Assembly: GCF_028649455.1 (NCBI RefSeq) | Contig: NZ_JAQSIO010000011.1 | Span: 22,192-86,191, forward strand | DNA: 64,000 nucleotides | Direction of reading: 5' to 3' | Source of the DNA: Curvibacter microcysteis | GTDB lineage: Bacteria > Pseudomonadota > Gammaproteobacteria > Burkholderiales > Burkholderiaceae_C | Part shown: positions 10,973-18,987 of the stretch, piece by piece | Layout of the letters: the number at the start of each line of letters is the position of its first letter | Position numbering within the stretch: the first letter of the stretch is position 1 | Notes under the pieces: generated by a model | What the model was told of the DNA's origin: nothing | Databases searched by the model: none | The model's input: only the letters and a program-made list of their open reading frames with translations | Translations under genes and position numbers: made by a program

Positions 10973-12496
10973 ATGAGCCAAACCCTTTCCAGCGCCGATG
11001 TCGGCCACTACATCCAAGGCGCCACCACCGCCGGTGTCAGCACCCGTCGCCAGCCGGTTTACAACCCTGCCACTGGCGAGGTGAGTCGCCAAGTGCTGCT
11101 GGGCAGCGTGGCCGATGTGGATGCCGCCGTGGCGGCCGCCCAAGCGGCCTTCCCGGCCTGGGCGGACATGCCCCCGATCCGCCGGGGGCGCGTGATGTTC
11201 AAGTTCCTGGAACTGGTCAACCAGCACAAGGACACGCTGGCGCGCATGATCACGCTGGAGCATGGCAAGGTGTTCACCGACGCCCAGGGCGAGGTCAGCC
11301 GCGGCATTGACATCATCGAGTTCGCCTGCGGCATCCCGCAGTTGCTCAAAGGGGACTACACCGAGCAGGTCTCTACCGGCATCGACAACTGGACGATGCG
11401 CCAGCCCCTGGGCGTGGTGGCCGGCATCACGCCGTTCAACTTCCCGGTCATGGTGCCGATGTGGATGTTCCCGGTGGCGATCGCCGCTGGCAACACCTTT
11501 GTGCTCAAGCCCAGCCCCACCGACCCGAGCGCCAGCCTGTTCATGGCCGAGTTGCTCAAGCAGGCCGGCCTGCCGGACGGTGTGTTCAACGTGGTTCAGG
11601 GCGACAAGGAAGCGGTTGACGCGCTGCTGGTCCACCCGGACGTGAAGGCCGTGTCCTTTGTGGGTTCGACCCCGATCGCCAACTACATCTACGAAACCGG
11701 TGCCCACCACGGCAAGCGCGTGCAAGCCCTGGGCGGCGCCAAGAACCACATGGTGGTGATGCCCGACGCCGACATCGATCAGGTGGTGGACGCCTTGATT
11801 GGTGCCGGCTACGGCTCGGCGGGTGAGCGCTGCATGGCCATCAGTGTGGCGGTGCTGGTGGGCGACGTGGCCGACAAGGTCATCCCCAAGCTGCTGGAGC
11901 GCGCCAAGAGCCTGAAGGTGCTGGACGGCATGAACCTGGCCGCCGAAATGGGTCCCATCGTCACCGGCGCCGCCCATGCCCGCATCAGCGGCTACATCGA
12001 GGCGGGCGTGCAAGAAGGTGCCCAACTGCTGCTGGACGGCCGCGGCTTTGACGGCAAGACCGCGGGCCCTGGTTGTGACCAGGGCTTCTGGCTGGGTGGC
12101 ACGCTGTTCGACCATGTCACGCCTGAGATGAAGATCTACAAGGAAGAGATCTTCGGCCCCGTGCTGTCCTGTGTGCGCGTGCCTGACTTCGCCACTGCCG
12201 TTCAGCTGATCAACGACCACGAGTTTGGCAACGGCGTGTCCTGCTTCACCCGCGACGGCAATGTGGCGCGCGAGTTCAGCCGCCGCATCCAGGTCGGCAT
12301 GGTCGGCATCAACGTGCCGATCCCGGTGCCCATGGCCTGGCACGGCTTTGGCGGCTGGAAGAAGAGCCTGTTTGGCGACATGCACGCCTACGGCGAAGAG
12401 GGCGTGCGCTTCTACACCAAGCAAAAGAGCGTCATGCAGCGCTGGCCTGAAAGCATTGGCAAGGGCGCTGAGTTCGTGATGCCCACGGCCAAGTAA
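10973..12496 (+). CDS. mmsA: CoA-acylating methylmalonate-semialdehyde dehydrogenase
   Basis: A 507-residue aldehyde dehydrogenase of the MmsA class, which oxidises methylmalonate semialdehyde or malonate semialdehyde to propionyl-CoA or acetyl-CoA with NAD and CoA. The nucleophile is C287 in [10 protein letters not shown], the sequence context typical of the CoA-acylating class; NAD-binding elements lie in [12 protein letters not shown] and FVGSTPIA. It acts in valine, beta-alanine and inositol catabolism in the cytoplasm. Unlike the common mmsAB or iol clusters, no partner dehydrogenase or acyl-CoA enzyme is adjacent; it stands alone opposite a LysR regulator. The ATG at 10973 follows an AAGAGGCAGC leader. 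Confidence 0.95.
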   Translation: MSQTLSSADVGHYIQGATTAGVSTRRQPVYNPATGEVSRQVLLGSVADVDAAVAAAQAAFPAWADMPPIRRGRVMFKFLELVNQHKDTLARMITLEHGKVFTDAQGEVSRGIDIIEFACGIPQLLKGDYTEQVSTGIDNWTMRQPLGVVAGITPFNFPVMVPMWMFPVAIAAGNTFVLKPSPTDPSASLFMAELLKQAGLPDGVFNVVQGDKEAVDALLVHPDVKAVSFVGSTPIANYIYETGAHHGKRVQALGGAKNHMVVMPDADIDQVVDALIGAGYGSAGERCMAISVAVLVGDVADKVIPKLLERAKSLKVLDGMNLAAEMGPIVTGAAHARISGYIEAGVQEGAQLLLDGRGFDGKTAGPGCDQGFWLGGTLFDHVTPEMKIYKEEIFGPVLSCVRVPDFATAVQLINDHEFGNGVSCFTRDGNVAREFSRRIQVGMVGINVPIPVPMAWHGFGGWKKSLFGDMHAYGEEGVRFYTKQKSVMQRWPESIGKGAEFVMPTAK

Positions 12497-12534
12497 GACC
12501 GAGCCGTTACAGCCGGTACAGGGCCGCGCGGGTG

Positions 12535-12560
12535 GCCCGTCTTCTCGCCGAGAGGCGGGC
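12535..12560 (+). other. Hairpin downstream of mmsA
   Basis: GCCCGTC and GGCGGGC pair (one G-U) around an inner TCTC/GAGA stem with a one-base bulge, 39 bp after the mmsA stop. No T-tract follows, so it is at best a weak terminator or an mRNA-stabilising structure. Confidence 0.4.
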
Positions 12561-12688
12561 TGGGCGGGGCACTGGCGCGGCTTTTTCTCGTCACCCGGCT
12601 TTTCAGGCTTCCCTGATCTTGCGCGGGGGTCTGCTACATTGCCGCATTCTTTGCCAACCGGGCCTTGTCCAGCAGGGCTTTTGTCACC

Positions 12689-13900
12689 ATGGACCTCCAG
12701 GGAAAACACATTGTTTTGGGCCTCACCGGCGGCGTGGCTTGCTTCAAGTCCGCTGAGCTGTGCCGCGAACTGATCCGCCAAGGCGCCACGGTGCAGGTGG
12801 CGATGACCGAGGCGGCCTGCCAGTTCATCACCCCGGTCACCATGCAAGCCCTGTCAGGCCGCCCGGTGTACAGCTCGCAGTGGGATGGCCGCGAGGCCAA
12901 CAACATGCCCCACATCAACCTCAGCCGGGAGGCCGACGCCATCGTGCTGGCGCCTTGCAGCGCTGACTTCATGGCCCGTCTGGTGCAGGGCCGTGCCGAT
13001 GAGTTACTGAGCCTGCTTTGCCTGGCGCGCCCGATCGAGCGCGTGCCCCTGCTGATCGCGCCGGCCATGAACCGCGAAATGTGGGCCCACCCCGCCACCC
13101 AGCGCAACCTGACCCAGTTGCAGGCCGATGGCGCTGTGCTCTTGGGCGTGGCCAGCGGGGATCAGGCTTGTGGCGAGACCGGCGACGGGCGCATGCTCGA
13201 AGCGCTGGAGATCTGTGAAGAGGTGATTGCCTTCTTCCAGCCCAAGGTCTTGCGCGGACAGCGCGTGCTGGTCACGGCCGGCCCCACCTTCGAGGCCATT
13301 GACCCGGTGCGCGGCATCACCAACCACTCCTCGGGCAAGATGGGTTTCGCCATCGCGCGCGCTGCCCGCGAGGCGGGCGCCGAGGTCACCCTGGTGGCCG
13401 GTCCGGTGCACCTGCCCACGCCGCGCGGCGTGCGCCGCCTCAACGTGGTGTCGGCGCGCGACATGCTGGCCGCCTGCGTGCCGGCCGCCGAGTCGGCCGA
13501 CGTGTTCATCGCCACGGCAGCGGTGGCCGATTGGCGCCCCGCCTCGGCCAGTGACCAGAAGATCAAAAAAGACGGCTCGGGCCAGACCCCCCAGCTGAGC
13601 TTTGTGGAGAATCCGGACATCCTGCACACCCTGGCGCAGAGCCCCCGCGCCCGCCAAGGCGCTTTGTATTGCGTCGGTTTTGCCGCCGAGAGCCATGACC
13701 TGGTGGCCCACGCCCAGGCCAAGCGCGCGCGCAAAGGCGTGCCGCTGCTGGTGGGCAACATCGGCCCGGCGGCCTTTGGTCAAGACGACAATCAGCTGCT
13801 GCTGGTGGACGATGCGGGCGTCTGTGAAACGCCCCGCGCCTCCAAGCTGACCCTGGCTCGCCAACTGGTGGCCGACATCGCCCGCCGCAAGGCCGGCTGA
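12689..13900 (+). CDS. coaBC: Bifunctional phosphopantothenoylcysteine decarboxylase/phosphopantothenate-cysteine ligase
   Basis: A 403-residue CoaBC (Dfp) of normal length, making 4-phosphopantetheine for coenzyme A. The N-terminal FMN-dependent decarboxylase has active-site H75 (NMPHINL), the PAMN motif near 125-128 and C161 in [10 protein letters not shown]. The C-terminal CTP-dependent ligase (from about 190) carries [25 protein letters not shown]. The start is the ATG at 12689 ([11 protein letters not shown]); an in-frame TTG at 12665 would add eight residues without support. It is followed after 18 bp by dut, the usual pairing in proteobacteria. Confidence 0.97.
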   Translation: MDLQGKHIVLGLTGGVACFKSAELCRELIRQGATVQVAMTEAACQFITPVTMQALSGRPVYSSQWDGREANNMPHINLSREADAIVLAPCSADFMARLVQGRADELLSLLCLARPIERVPLLIAPAMNREMWAHPATQRNLTQLQADGAVLLGVASGDQACGETGDGRMLEALEICEEVIAFFQPKVLRGQRVLVTAGPTFEAIDPVRGITNHSSGKMGFAIARAAREAGAEVTLVAGPVHLPTPRGVRRLNVVSARDMLAACVPAAESADVFIATAAVADWRPASASDQKIKKDGSGQTPQLSFVENPDILHTLAQSPRARQGALYCVGFAAESHDLVAHAQAKRARKGVPLLVGNIGPAAFGQDDNQLLLVDDAGVCETPRASKLTLARQLVADIARRKAG

Positions 13901-13918
13901 ATATTTGAGATTTTTTGC

Positions 13919-14365
13919 ATGAACATCGACGTCAAGATCCTCGACCCGCGCCTGGCGGATCAACTCCCCGCCTACGCCACCCCCGGCAGTGCGGGCCTCG
14001 ACCTGCGCGCCTGCCTGAGCGAGCCGCTGACCCTGGCCCCCAACGCCTGGCAATTGGTGCCCACCGGTATCGCCATGTACCTGCAAGACCCGGGCTATGC
14101 GGCCATGATCCTGCCGCGCTCGGGCCTGGGTCACAAGCACGGCATCGTGCTGGGCAACTTGGTGGGTCTGATCGACAGCGATTACCAGGGCCAGCTGATG
14201 GTCAGCGCCTGGAACCGCAGCCCCACGCCCTACACCATCGAACCGCTGGAGCGCATTGCCCAGTTGGTCATCGTGCCCGTGGTGCAGGCCCAATTCAATG
14301 TGGTGAGCGACTTCGCGCCGACGCAGCGCGGTGAAGGCGGCTACGGCTCCACCGGCCAGGCCTGA
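13919..14365 (+). CDS. dut: Deoxyuridine 5'-triphosphate nucleotidohydrolase
   Basis: A 148-residue trimeric dUTPase that hydrolyses dUTP to dUMP and pyrophosphate, keeping uracil out of DNA and feeding thymidylate synthesis. The five family motifs are readable: [44 protein letters not shown] and the C-terminal [10 protein letters not shown] that closes over the active site. It is downstream of coaBC by 18 bp, probably in one transcript, and ends before a strong bidirectional terminator at 14409-14442. Confidence 0.97.
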   Translation: MNIDVKILDPRLADQLPAYATPGSAGLDLRACLSEPLTLAPNAWQLVPTGIAMYLQDPGYAAMILPRSGLGHKHGIVLGNLVGLIDSDYQGQLMVSAWNRSPTPYTIEPLERIAQLVIVPVVQAQFNVVSDFAPTQRGEGGYGSTGQA

Positions 14366-14408
14366 GCAACCCGTCCTTGCGCACCGGGTGCTGCGGCGCC
14401 CCAAGGCA

Positions 14409-14442
14409 AAAAGCCCGCTGGCAGCGATGCCAGCGGGCTTTT
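14409..14442. terminator. Bidirectional terminator between dut and the SlyD-like gene
   Basis: A perfect 15-bp stem, AAAAGCCCGCTGGCA paired with TGCCAGCGGGCTTTT, with a GCGA tetraloop. A/T runs at both ends let it terminate both convergent units. Confidence 0.92.
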
Positions 14443-14461
14443 CTCATGGGGTGGGTGAGGC

Positions 14462-14986
14462 TCAGTGCAATTGGTCGTTGCCCGGCGCCATCGGCTGGAT
14501 GCGGAAGAAGCCGGTGCCAGCGGTGCCGCGGCCAATTTCTTCTTCGGTGGCTTCACGCACAGCGTGCACCTGCAGGTGCAGGCGAATCGCGATGCCCGAC
14601 AGCGGGTGGTTGCCGTCCAGCACCACGTGCTCGGGGTAGATGTCGGTGACGGTGTAGAGCGCGTCGCGCGGCGCTTCGGCATGGCAACCCTCGGGCAGGG
14701 CGCTGCCTTCAAAAGTCATGCCTTCTTCGAGTTCGGCCGGGAAGAGCTGGCGGGGCTCGAGAAAGATCAGTTTCTCGTTGTACTCGCCAAAACCCTCTTC
14801 GGGTTCGATCTGCAGCTTGACCTTGGCGCCGGCCTCATGGCCTTGCAGAACCTCTTCGATTTTCTTCAGCAGATCATCGCCGCCGACCAGAAAGTCGACC
14901 GGTTCGTCCAGGATGTCGAGCTCTTCGCCCAGGGTGTCGGTGAGGGTCCAGGTCAGCGCGACCACGCATTGTTCAGTGATTTCCAT
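14462..14986 (-). CDS. SlyD-like FKBP-type peptidyl-prolyl isomerase
   Basis: A 174-residue FKBP with the inserted IF chaperone domain typical of SlyD. The FKBP part covers about residues 1-70 and 120-150, and the insert lies at about 75-120; the motif FLVGGDDLLKKIEEVLQGHEAG is present. It would catalyse prolyl isomerisation and bind unfolded protein in the cytoplasm. The C-terminal His/Cys-rich nickel-binding tail of E. coli SlyD is missing: after about residue 150 the tail is only GFFRIQPMAPGNDQLH, so a nickel role is unlikely. Monocistronic, convergent with dut and divergent from the cupin oxygenase gene. Confidence 0.87.
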   Translation of the reverse strand: MEITEQCVVALTWTLTDTLGEELDILDEPVDFLVGGDDLLKKIEEVLQGHEAGAKVKLQIEPEEGFGEYNEKLIFLEPRQLFPAELEEGMTFEGSALPEGCHAEAPRDALYTVTDIYPEHVVLDGNHPLSGIAIRLHLQVHAVREATEEEIGRGTAGTGFFRIQPMAPGNDQLH

Positions 14987-15040
14987 AGGAGAATTGTCGC
15001 AGTTTGAGTTGCAGCCCGGTCACACGGGCCCTTTTTTGCC

Positions 15041-16180
15041 ATGGACATTCACCAACCCCTCACCTTGCTCGGCGGCCTCACGCCCCAGCAATTCATGAAA
15101 CGCCATTGGCAGAAAAAGCCTTTGCTGGTGCGCCAGGCCGTGCCCGGCTTCCAGCCCCTGCTGGAGCGCGGCGAGCTGTTCGAATTGGCCGCCAGCGAGG
15201 CCGTGGAGTCACGCCTGGTGCGCAACACCCAGCCCGGCTGGGCCGTGCGCTCGGGTCCGCTGCCCCGGCGCAGCCTGCCCGCGCTGAGCCAGCCCGACTG
15301 GACCCTGCTGGTGCAAGGCGTGGACCTGCACGACGAGGCTGTGCACCACCTGATGCAGGGCTTTCGCTTCATTCCGGATGCGCGGCTGGATGACTTGATG
15401 ATCAGCTACGCCACACCGGGTGGCGGCGTGGGCCCGCACTTTGACAGCTACGACGTTTTCTTGCTGCAAGCCCACGGCAAGCGCCGTTGGCGCATCGGCC
15501 GGCAAAAAGACCTGAGCCTGCGGGAGGACACCCCGCTCAAGGTGTTGGCTAACTTCGAACCTGAGGAAGAGTTCGTGCTCGAACCGGGCGACATGCTCTA
15601 CCTGCCGCCGCGCTATGCCCATGACGGCATCGCCGAAGACGAGTGCATGACCTACTCGATCGGCTTTCGCTCCCCCAAGCGTGACGAGCTGGCGCGCGAG
15701 GTGCTGCAGCGCCTGGCCGAGGACGCCGAAGACCTGGCCGGTGACGGCCTGTACCGTGATCCGACCCAGCCCGCCGTGGCCGATCCGGCCGCCATTCCCG
15801 AAGACTTGCACCTGTTCGCGGCGGATGCGCTGCAGCGGGTGCTCAACGACCCCGACGCCCTGGCCCGGGTGATTGGTGAGTACCTGACCGAGCCCAAGGC
15901 CCAGGTCTGGTTTGACAGCCAAGAAGACGGCGAGCCGCCGTCGCTGGCCGCCGGGGTGCGCCTGGACCGCCGCACCCGCATGCTGCACGACGAGCGTCAT
16001 GTGTTCATCAATGGCGAGGGCTTCCGCGCTGCGGGCCGTGACGCGACCTTGATGCGCCAGTTGGCCAGCCTGCGCGTCCTGGGCGCCAAGGATGTGGCAC
16101 GTTTGAGCGCTGGCGCACGCGAGCTGCTGCTTGAGTGGTGTCAGGCTGGGTGGCTGCACCCCATCCCGACCGAGGCCTGA
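15041..16180 (+). CDS. JmjC/cupin ribosomal protein hydroxylase (RoxA/YcfD-like)
   Basis: A 379-residue 2-oxoglutarate/Fe(II) oxygenase of the YcfD class, which in E. coli hydroxylates an arginine of ribosomal protein L16. The facial metal triad is H133-x-D135 (GPHFDSYD) and H194 (RYAHDGI), close to E. coli YcfD spacing. The N-terminus (QPLTLLGGLTPQQFMKRHWQKKP) is the typical substrate-facing segment and the C-terminal winged-helix region follows. L16 as the substrate here is inferred from family. The next gene starts 4 bp after its stop, so both are likely co-translated. Confidence 0.88.
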   Translation: MDIHQPLTLLGGLTPQQFMKRHWQKKPLLVRQAVPGFQPLLERGELFELAASEAVESRLVRNTQPGWAVRSGPLPRRSLPALSQPDWTLLVQGVDLHDEAVHHLMQGFRFIPDARLDDLMISYATPGGGVGPHFDSYDVFLLQAHGKRRWRIGRQKDLSLREDTPLKVLANFEPEEEFVLEPGDMLYLPPRYAHDGIAEDECMTYSIGFRSPKRDELAREVLQRLAEDAEDLAGDGLYRDPTQPAVADPAAIPEDLHLFAADALQRVLNDPDALARVIGEYLTEPKAQVWFDSQEDGEPPSLAAGVRLDRRTRMLHDERHVFINGEGFRAAGRDATLMRQLASLRVLGAKDVARLSAGARELLLEWCQAGWLHPIPTEA

Positions 16181-16183
16181 GCC

Positions 16184-16720
16184 ATGGTGGCCCGTCCCGC
16201 CGACGCCGATGCCACGCAGCCCTCATCCTCTTGGCCACCGGACGCCCTGCAAGGTCGCTTCGAAGGCCGAGAGGCCTTCGCCGAGCGCCTGCGCCTGGCC
16301 CTGGCCGAGGCGGCTCGCCTAGGCTGGCAGGAGATGGTGTGGAGTGACGCCACGTTTGAGGACTGGCCTTTGGGTGAGCGGGCCGTGGCCGAGTCCTTGC
16401 AGGCCTGGTCGCGCGGCGGTCGGCGCCTGCTGCTGCTGGCCTGTCACTACGACGAGGTGCAGCGTCGCCATGCGCGCTTTGTCCAGTGGCGCCGCACCTG
16501 GGATCACCTGATTGAGGCCCGAGCCTGCCGCCGTGCCGACCCTGGCGATTTGCCCAGCGCGCTCTGGAGTCCCGCCTGGATGCTGCAGCGCCTGGATTTG
16601 CAGCGCAGCACAGGGGTGTGCTCCACCGTACCCGAGCGCCGGGTTCAGTTGAGAGAGTCCCTGGACAGCTGGTGGCGCCGCGGTTCGCCTGCGTTTCCGG
16701 CATCCACTTTGGGGCTTTGA
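16184..16720 (+). CDS. Conserved hypothetical protein behind the ribosomal oxygenase
   Basis: A 178-residue soluble protein that I do not recognise. It is rich in Arg, Trp and Leu, with no signal peptide, membrane segment or metal motif. A helical N-terminal part (about 25-60) leads to the core GRRLLLLACHYDEVQRRHARFVQW-like region (about 85-110) and a Trp-rich tail. The ATG at 16184 lies 4 bp after the stop of the cupin oxygenase gene, so a function linked to that hydroxylase, such as substrate delivery, is possible but unproven. Codon use matches neighbouring genes, which supports it being real. Confidence 0.72.
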   Translation: MVARPADADATQPSSSWPPDALQGRFEGREAFAERLRLALAEAARLGWQEMVWSDATFEDWPLGERAVAESLQAWSRGGRRLLLLACHYDEVQRRHARFVQWRRTWDHLIEARACRRADPGDLPSALWSPAWMLQRLDLQRSTGVCSTVPERRVQLRESLDSWWRRGSPAFPASTLGL

Positions 16721-16828
16721 TCCCTCCTCGGTGCGTGCTGGATGCGGGTCAAGGCCATGGCCACAGGTGTTTCTCGGCTGCTTTACAAAAATGACACACA
16801 AGGTCGCACTTTTTGCCGCTGTCAGTGT

Positions 16829-16858
16829 TTGTTGGGATTGACGAATACCTCCTATAAT
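16829..16858 (+). promoter_or_regulatory. Sigma70-type promoter of the small lipoprotein gene
   Basis: A consensus TATAAT at 16853-16858 has TTGTTG at 16829-16834 with an 18-bp spacer. It predicts a 5' leader of roughly 105 nt before the ATG at 16970. A TTGACG at 16838 is too close (9 bp) to pair with this -10. Confidence 0.65.
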
Positions 16859-16969
16859 TTGAAGTTGAGTGAAATTTGCGCGGCATTCGTACAGCGCTCG
16901 CTCAGTCAGGTCGTTCGAGTTGATCAACCTGGCAACCGGAATTCTCTCTATCCAACAAGGAAACTTGAA

Positions 16970-17236
16970 ATGAAGAAATCGCTCGTTTTGGCAACCCTGA
17001 TTGCCGCTGCCGCCCTCGCCGCCTGCGGCAAGAAGGAAGAACCCGCTGCTGCTCCCGCACCCGCTCCCGCTGCTGCTCCGGCTCCCGCCGCTGAAGCTCC
17101 GGCCGCTCCCGCTGCTGCCCCCGCCGCTGACGCTGGCACCGCCACCACCGCTCCGGCTGCTGCCGCTGCTCCGGCCGCTGACGCTGCTGCTGACGCCGCC
17201 AAGAAGGCTGCTGAAGACGCTGCTGCCAAGAAGTAA
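16970..17236 (+). CDS. Small Ala/Pro-rich lipoprotein
   Basis: An 88-residue predicted lipoprotein. The signal peptide MKKSLVLATLIAAAALAAC ends in a lipobox (LAAC) with the lipidated Cys at residue 19; the mature part is GKKEEP followed by a low-complexity Ala/Pro tract with scattered Asp/Glu/Thr and a Lys-rich end (about residues 75-88). The lysine directly after the Cys-Gly and the absence of Asp at +2 suggest outer-membrane sorting. An AAGGA ribosome site lies about 9 nt before the ATG. Own strong promoter upstream and own terminator downstream indicate a monocistronic, probably abundant transcript. Function is unknown; a periplasmic spacer or peptidoglycan-associated role is a guess. Confidence 0.82.
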   Translation: MKKSLVLATLIAAAALAACGKKEEPAAAPAPAPAAAPAPAAEAPAAPAAAPAADAGTATTAPAAAAAPAADAAADAAKKAAEDAAAKK

Positions 17237-17254
17237 ATTCTTCGCGCTTGCTTG

Positions 17255-17285
17255 AAAAGCCACCCTCGGGTGGCTTTTTGTTTTT
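17255..17285 (+). terminator. Intrinsic terminator of the lipoprotein gene
   Basis: Stem AAAAGCCACC/GGTGGCTTTT with a CTCG tetraloop, followed by TTTTTGTTTTT-type sequence, 18 bp after the stop codon. Confidence 0.92.
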
Positions 17286-17355
17286 CTGGGATGGGGCCCA
17301 AGATAGTTCGGCGCTGGGGGCCGGTACAGGCCGTTCCCTGCGCTAGCATCGCGGC

Positions 17356-18051
17356 ATGACTGTCCAATACGAGAGCGTTCACGCTGCCGATCTTTACCCG
17401 CTGGCCTTCGATGTGCCGGCCCCTGAACTGGCTTTGGCGCGCGAACTGCGTCCACGCATGAATGGCGTGTTCATTTGCCGCGACCCTGAGGCGGCTTTGG
17501 TCCCTGAGTTGCCCGCCGATGGCGCTGAGAAGGCGCCCGTGGGGCGGGTGCTGCGTTCGGGGCAATTCGGTTTGGTGCCCTCGTGGGTCAAGTCGGCTTC
17601 GGACGCGCGCTTGCGCTCACCCAAACTGGTCAACGCCCGCTCTGAGGCGGTCAACACCTCGAACAACTTCCGCGAATCCTGGGTCAATGCGCAGCGCTGC
17701 ATCGTGCCGATGATGGCGTTTTTTGAAGATGACCTGCGCAGCGGTAAGCCGGTGTCCACCCGCATTGCGCGCGTGGATGGCAAACCCATGGGGGTGGCTG
17801 GTCTGTGGGCGCAGTGGAATGGCCCGGGGGGTGACCCCATCACCAGCTTCACCTTGCTCACGGTGAATGCCAACAGCCACGCCTTGATCCGCCGCTACCA
17901 GCACGACGGCAGCGAAAAGCGCATGCCCGCCATCCTCAACGAAGGGGCTTACGAGGCTTGGCTGAACGCCCCACCAGAAAAGGCCCGCGAGTTCATGCGC
18001 GCCTACCCTGCCAATTGGCTGTTGGCCAACCCTGTGCAGAAAGCCAAATAA
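17356..18051 (+). CDS. SRAP (HMCES/YedK) family protein lacking the catalytic Cys2
   Basis: A 231-residue SOS response-associated peptidase-family protein. In active members (E. coli YedK C2, N75, E105, H160) the second residue, exposed after Met removal, forms a thiazolidine crosslink with abasic sites in single-stranded DNA. Here N93 (in LVNARSE), E124 (AFFED) and H183 (QHDGSEKRMP) are kept, but the N-terminus reads MTVQYESV where relatives read MC-x-x-YEP, so residue 2 is Thr. The codon is ACT and no in-frame Cys start exists nearby; the next Met (residue 35) begins inside the fold. The protein therefore may bind abasic DNA without covalent capture. It has no SOS-like box that I can see and stands alone between two terminators or convergent genes. 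Confidence 0.85.
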   Translation: MTVQYESVHAADLYPLAFDVPAPELALARELRPRMNGVFICRDPEAALVPELPADGAEKAPVGRVLRSGQFGLVPSWVKSASDARLRSPKLVNARSEAVNTSNNFRESWVNAQRCIVPMMAFFEDDLRSGKPVSTRIARVDGKPMGVAGLWAQWNGPGGDPITSFTLLTVNANSHALIRRYQHDGSEKRMPAILNEGAYEAWLNAPPEKAREFMRAYPANWLLANPVQKAK

Positions 18052-18089
18052 AGGCAGACCGCCCCGACCGGGGGACGCTGGCATGGGGG

Positions 18090-18863
18090 TCAGACCTCGA
18101 TCCAGGCTGACCCATTGACCGGGCAGGCGATGCCCACTTGTTCCGGCAGCCAACCCAGGGCGTCGCTGAGCACTTGGCGTACCAAGTCGGGCTGGTTGTT
18201 TTGCTCGCTGAGGTGGGCCGCCACCACCTGGCGCAGGCCGGGGTGTTGCAGCTGGCGCAGGGCTTGGGCGGTGCAGGTGTTCTCCAGGTGACCCCAAGGC
18301 CCACTGATGCGACGCTTCAGGAAAGCCGGGTAGCGCGACTGGCTGAGCAGCGCGGCGTCGTGGTTGGACTCCATCAACAGTGCGTGACAGCCCGCCAGCT
18401 GGCTCAGCACATGCGGGCTCACATGGCCCAGGTCGGTCAGCAGGCCCAGGCGCACTTGGCCGTCTTCGCAGCGCAGCTGCAGGGGTTCGCGCGCATCGTG
18501 CGGCACGGTGAAGGGGTGCAAGGCCATCGGGCCGAAGTCGATCGGGACCTGGTCGCGGGCCAGGCGCAAGCGGTCCCCAAAATCGGGCTCGCCCAGGGCC
18601 AACCAAGTGCCCTCACTCATCCACACCGGCAGTCCATGGCGCGCCGAGAAGCTGAGTGCGCAGCCGATGTGGTCCGAATGCTCGTGGGTGATGAACAGAC
18701 CATGCAGGTCGCTCGGCTGCAAGCCGGCCTGCCCCAGCCGCTGCGCCAGTTGGCGCAGGCCCAGGCCGCAATCGACCAGCAGGCGCCGGCAGTCCGCTCC
18801 GTGGCCTGCTTCCACGACCGTGGCGTTGCCAGTGCTGCCGCTGGCCAGATTCTTGAAACGCAT
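18090..18863 (-). CDS. MBL-fold metallo-hydrolase (YycJ/WalJ-like)
   Basis: A 257-residue metallo-beta-lactamase-fold hydrolase with the dinuclear zinc motif H60-E-H62-S-D64-H65 and further ligand regions LLMESNHD and VVAAHLSEQNNQP. The beginning RFKNLASGSTGNATVVE is typical of the YycJ group, proposed exonucleases or phosphodiesterases. It follows bamC, as in many betaproteobacteria, but a clear minus-strand terminator lies between them, so it may be partly uncoupled from dapA-bamC. The ATG at 18863 is preferred to the frame reaching 18911, which crosses that terminator region. Confidence 0.87.
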   Translation of the reverse strand: MRFKNLASGSTGNATVVEAGHGADCRRLLVDCGLGLRQLAQRLGQAGLQPSDLHGLFITHEHSDHIGCALSFSARHGLPVWMSEGTWLALGEPDFGDRLRLARDQVPIDFGPMALHPFTVPHDAREPLQLRCEDGQVRLGLLTDLGHVSPHVLSQLAGCHALLMESNHDAALLSQSRYPAFLKRRISGPWGHLENTCTAQALRQLQHPGLRQVVAAHLSEQNNQPDLVRQVLSDALGWLPEQVGIACPVNGSAWIEV

Positions 18864-18893
18864 GGTGCTGGGGCAAAGGCCTGAGTGAGCTGC

Positions 18894-18922
18894 AAAAAAA
18901 AGGCAGGCCACAAAGGCCTGCC
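18894..18922 (-). terminator. Intrinsic terminator between bamC and the MBL hydrolase gene
   Basis: On the minus strand GGCAGGCC/GGCCTGCC (loop TTTGT) is followed by eight T residues. It lies after the bamC stop and 31 bp before the MBL hydrolase start, so it should end or attenuate the dapA-bamC transcript. Confidence 0.88.
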
Positions 18923-18987
18923 CGGGGGGCTCACTGGCGGGGAGGCGGAACGCGCAGAGGCTGCGCCGTCCGCTCCCAGGCCGGGCT

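Noticed and set aside
9890..12847. Open frame of 985 codons on the minus strand across mmsA
   Set aside because: It spans the LysR gene, mmsA and part of coaBC in one frame and has no recognisable domain, while all three genes are well supported.
14462..14986. Metal-handling SlyD
   Set aside because: The His/Cys-rich C-terminal nickel tail is absent, so only a SlyD-like isomerase is claimed.
16838..16858. TTGACG plus TATAAT as a consensus promoter
   Set aside because: The spacing is only 9 bp, too short for sigma70; the TTGTTG at 16829 with an 18-bp spacer was used instead.
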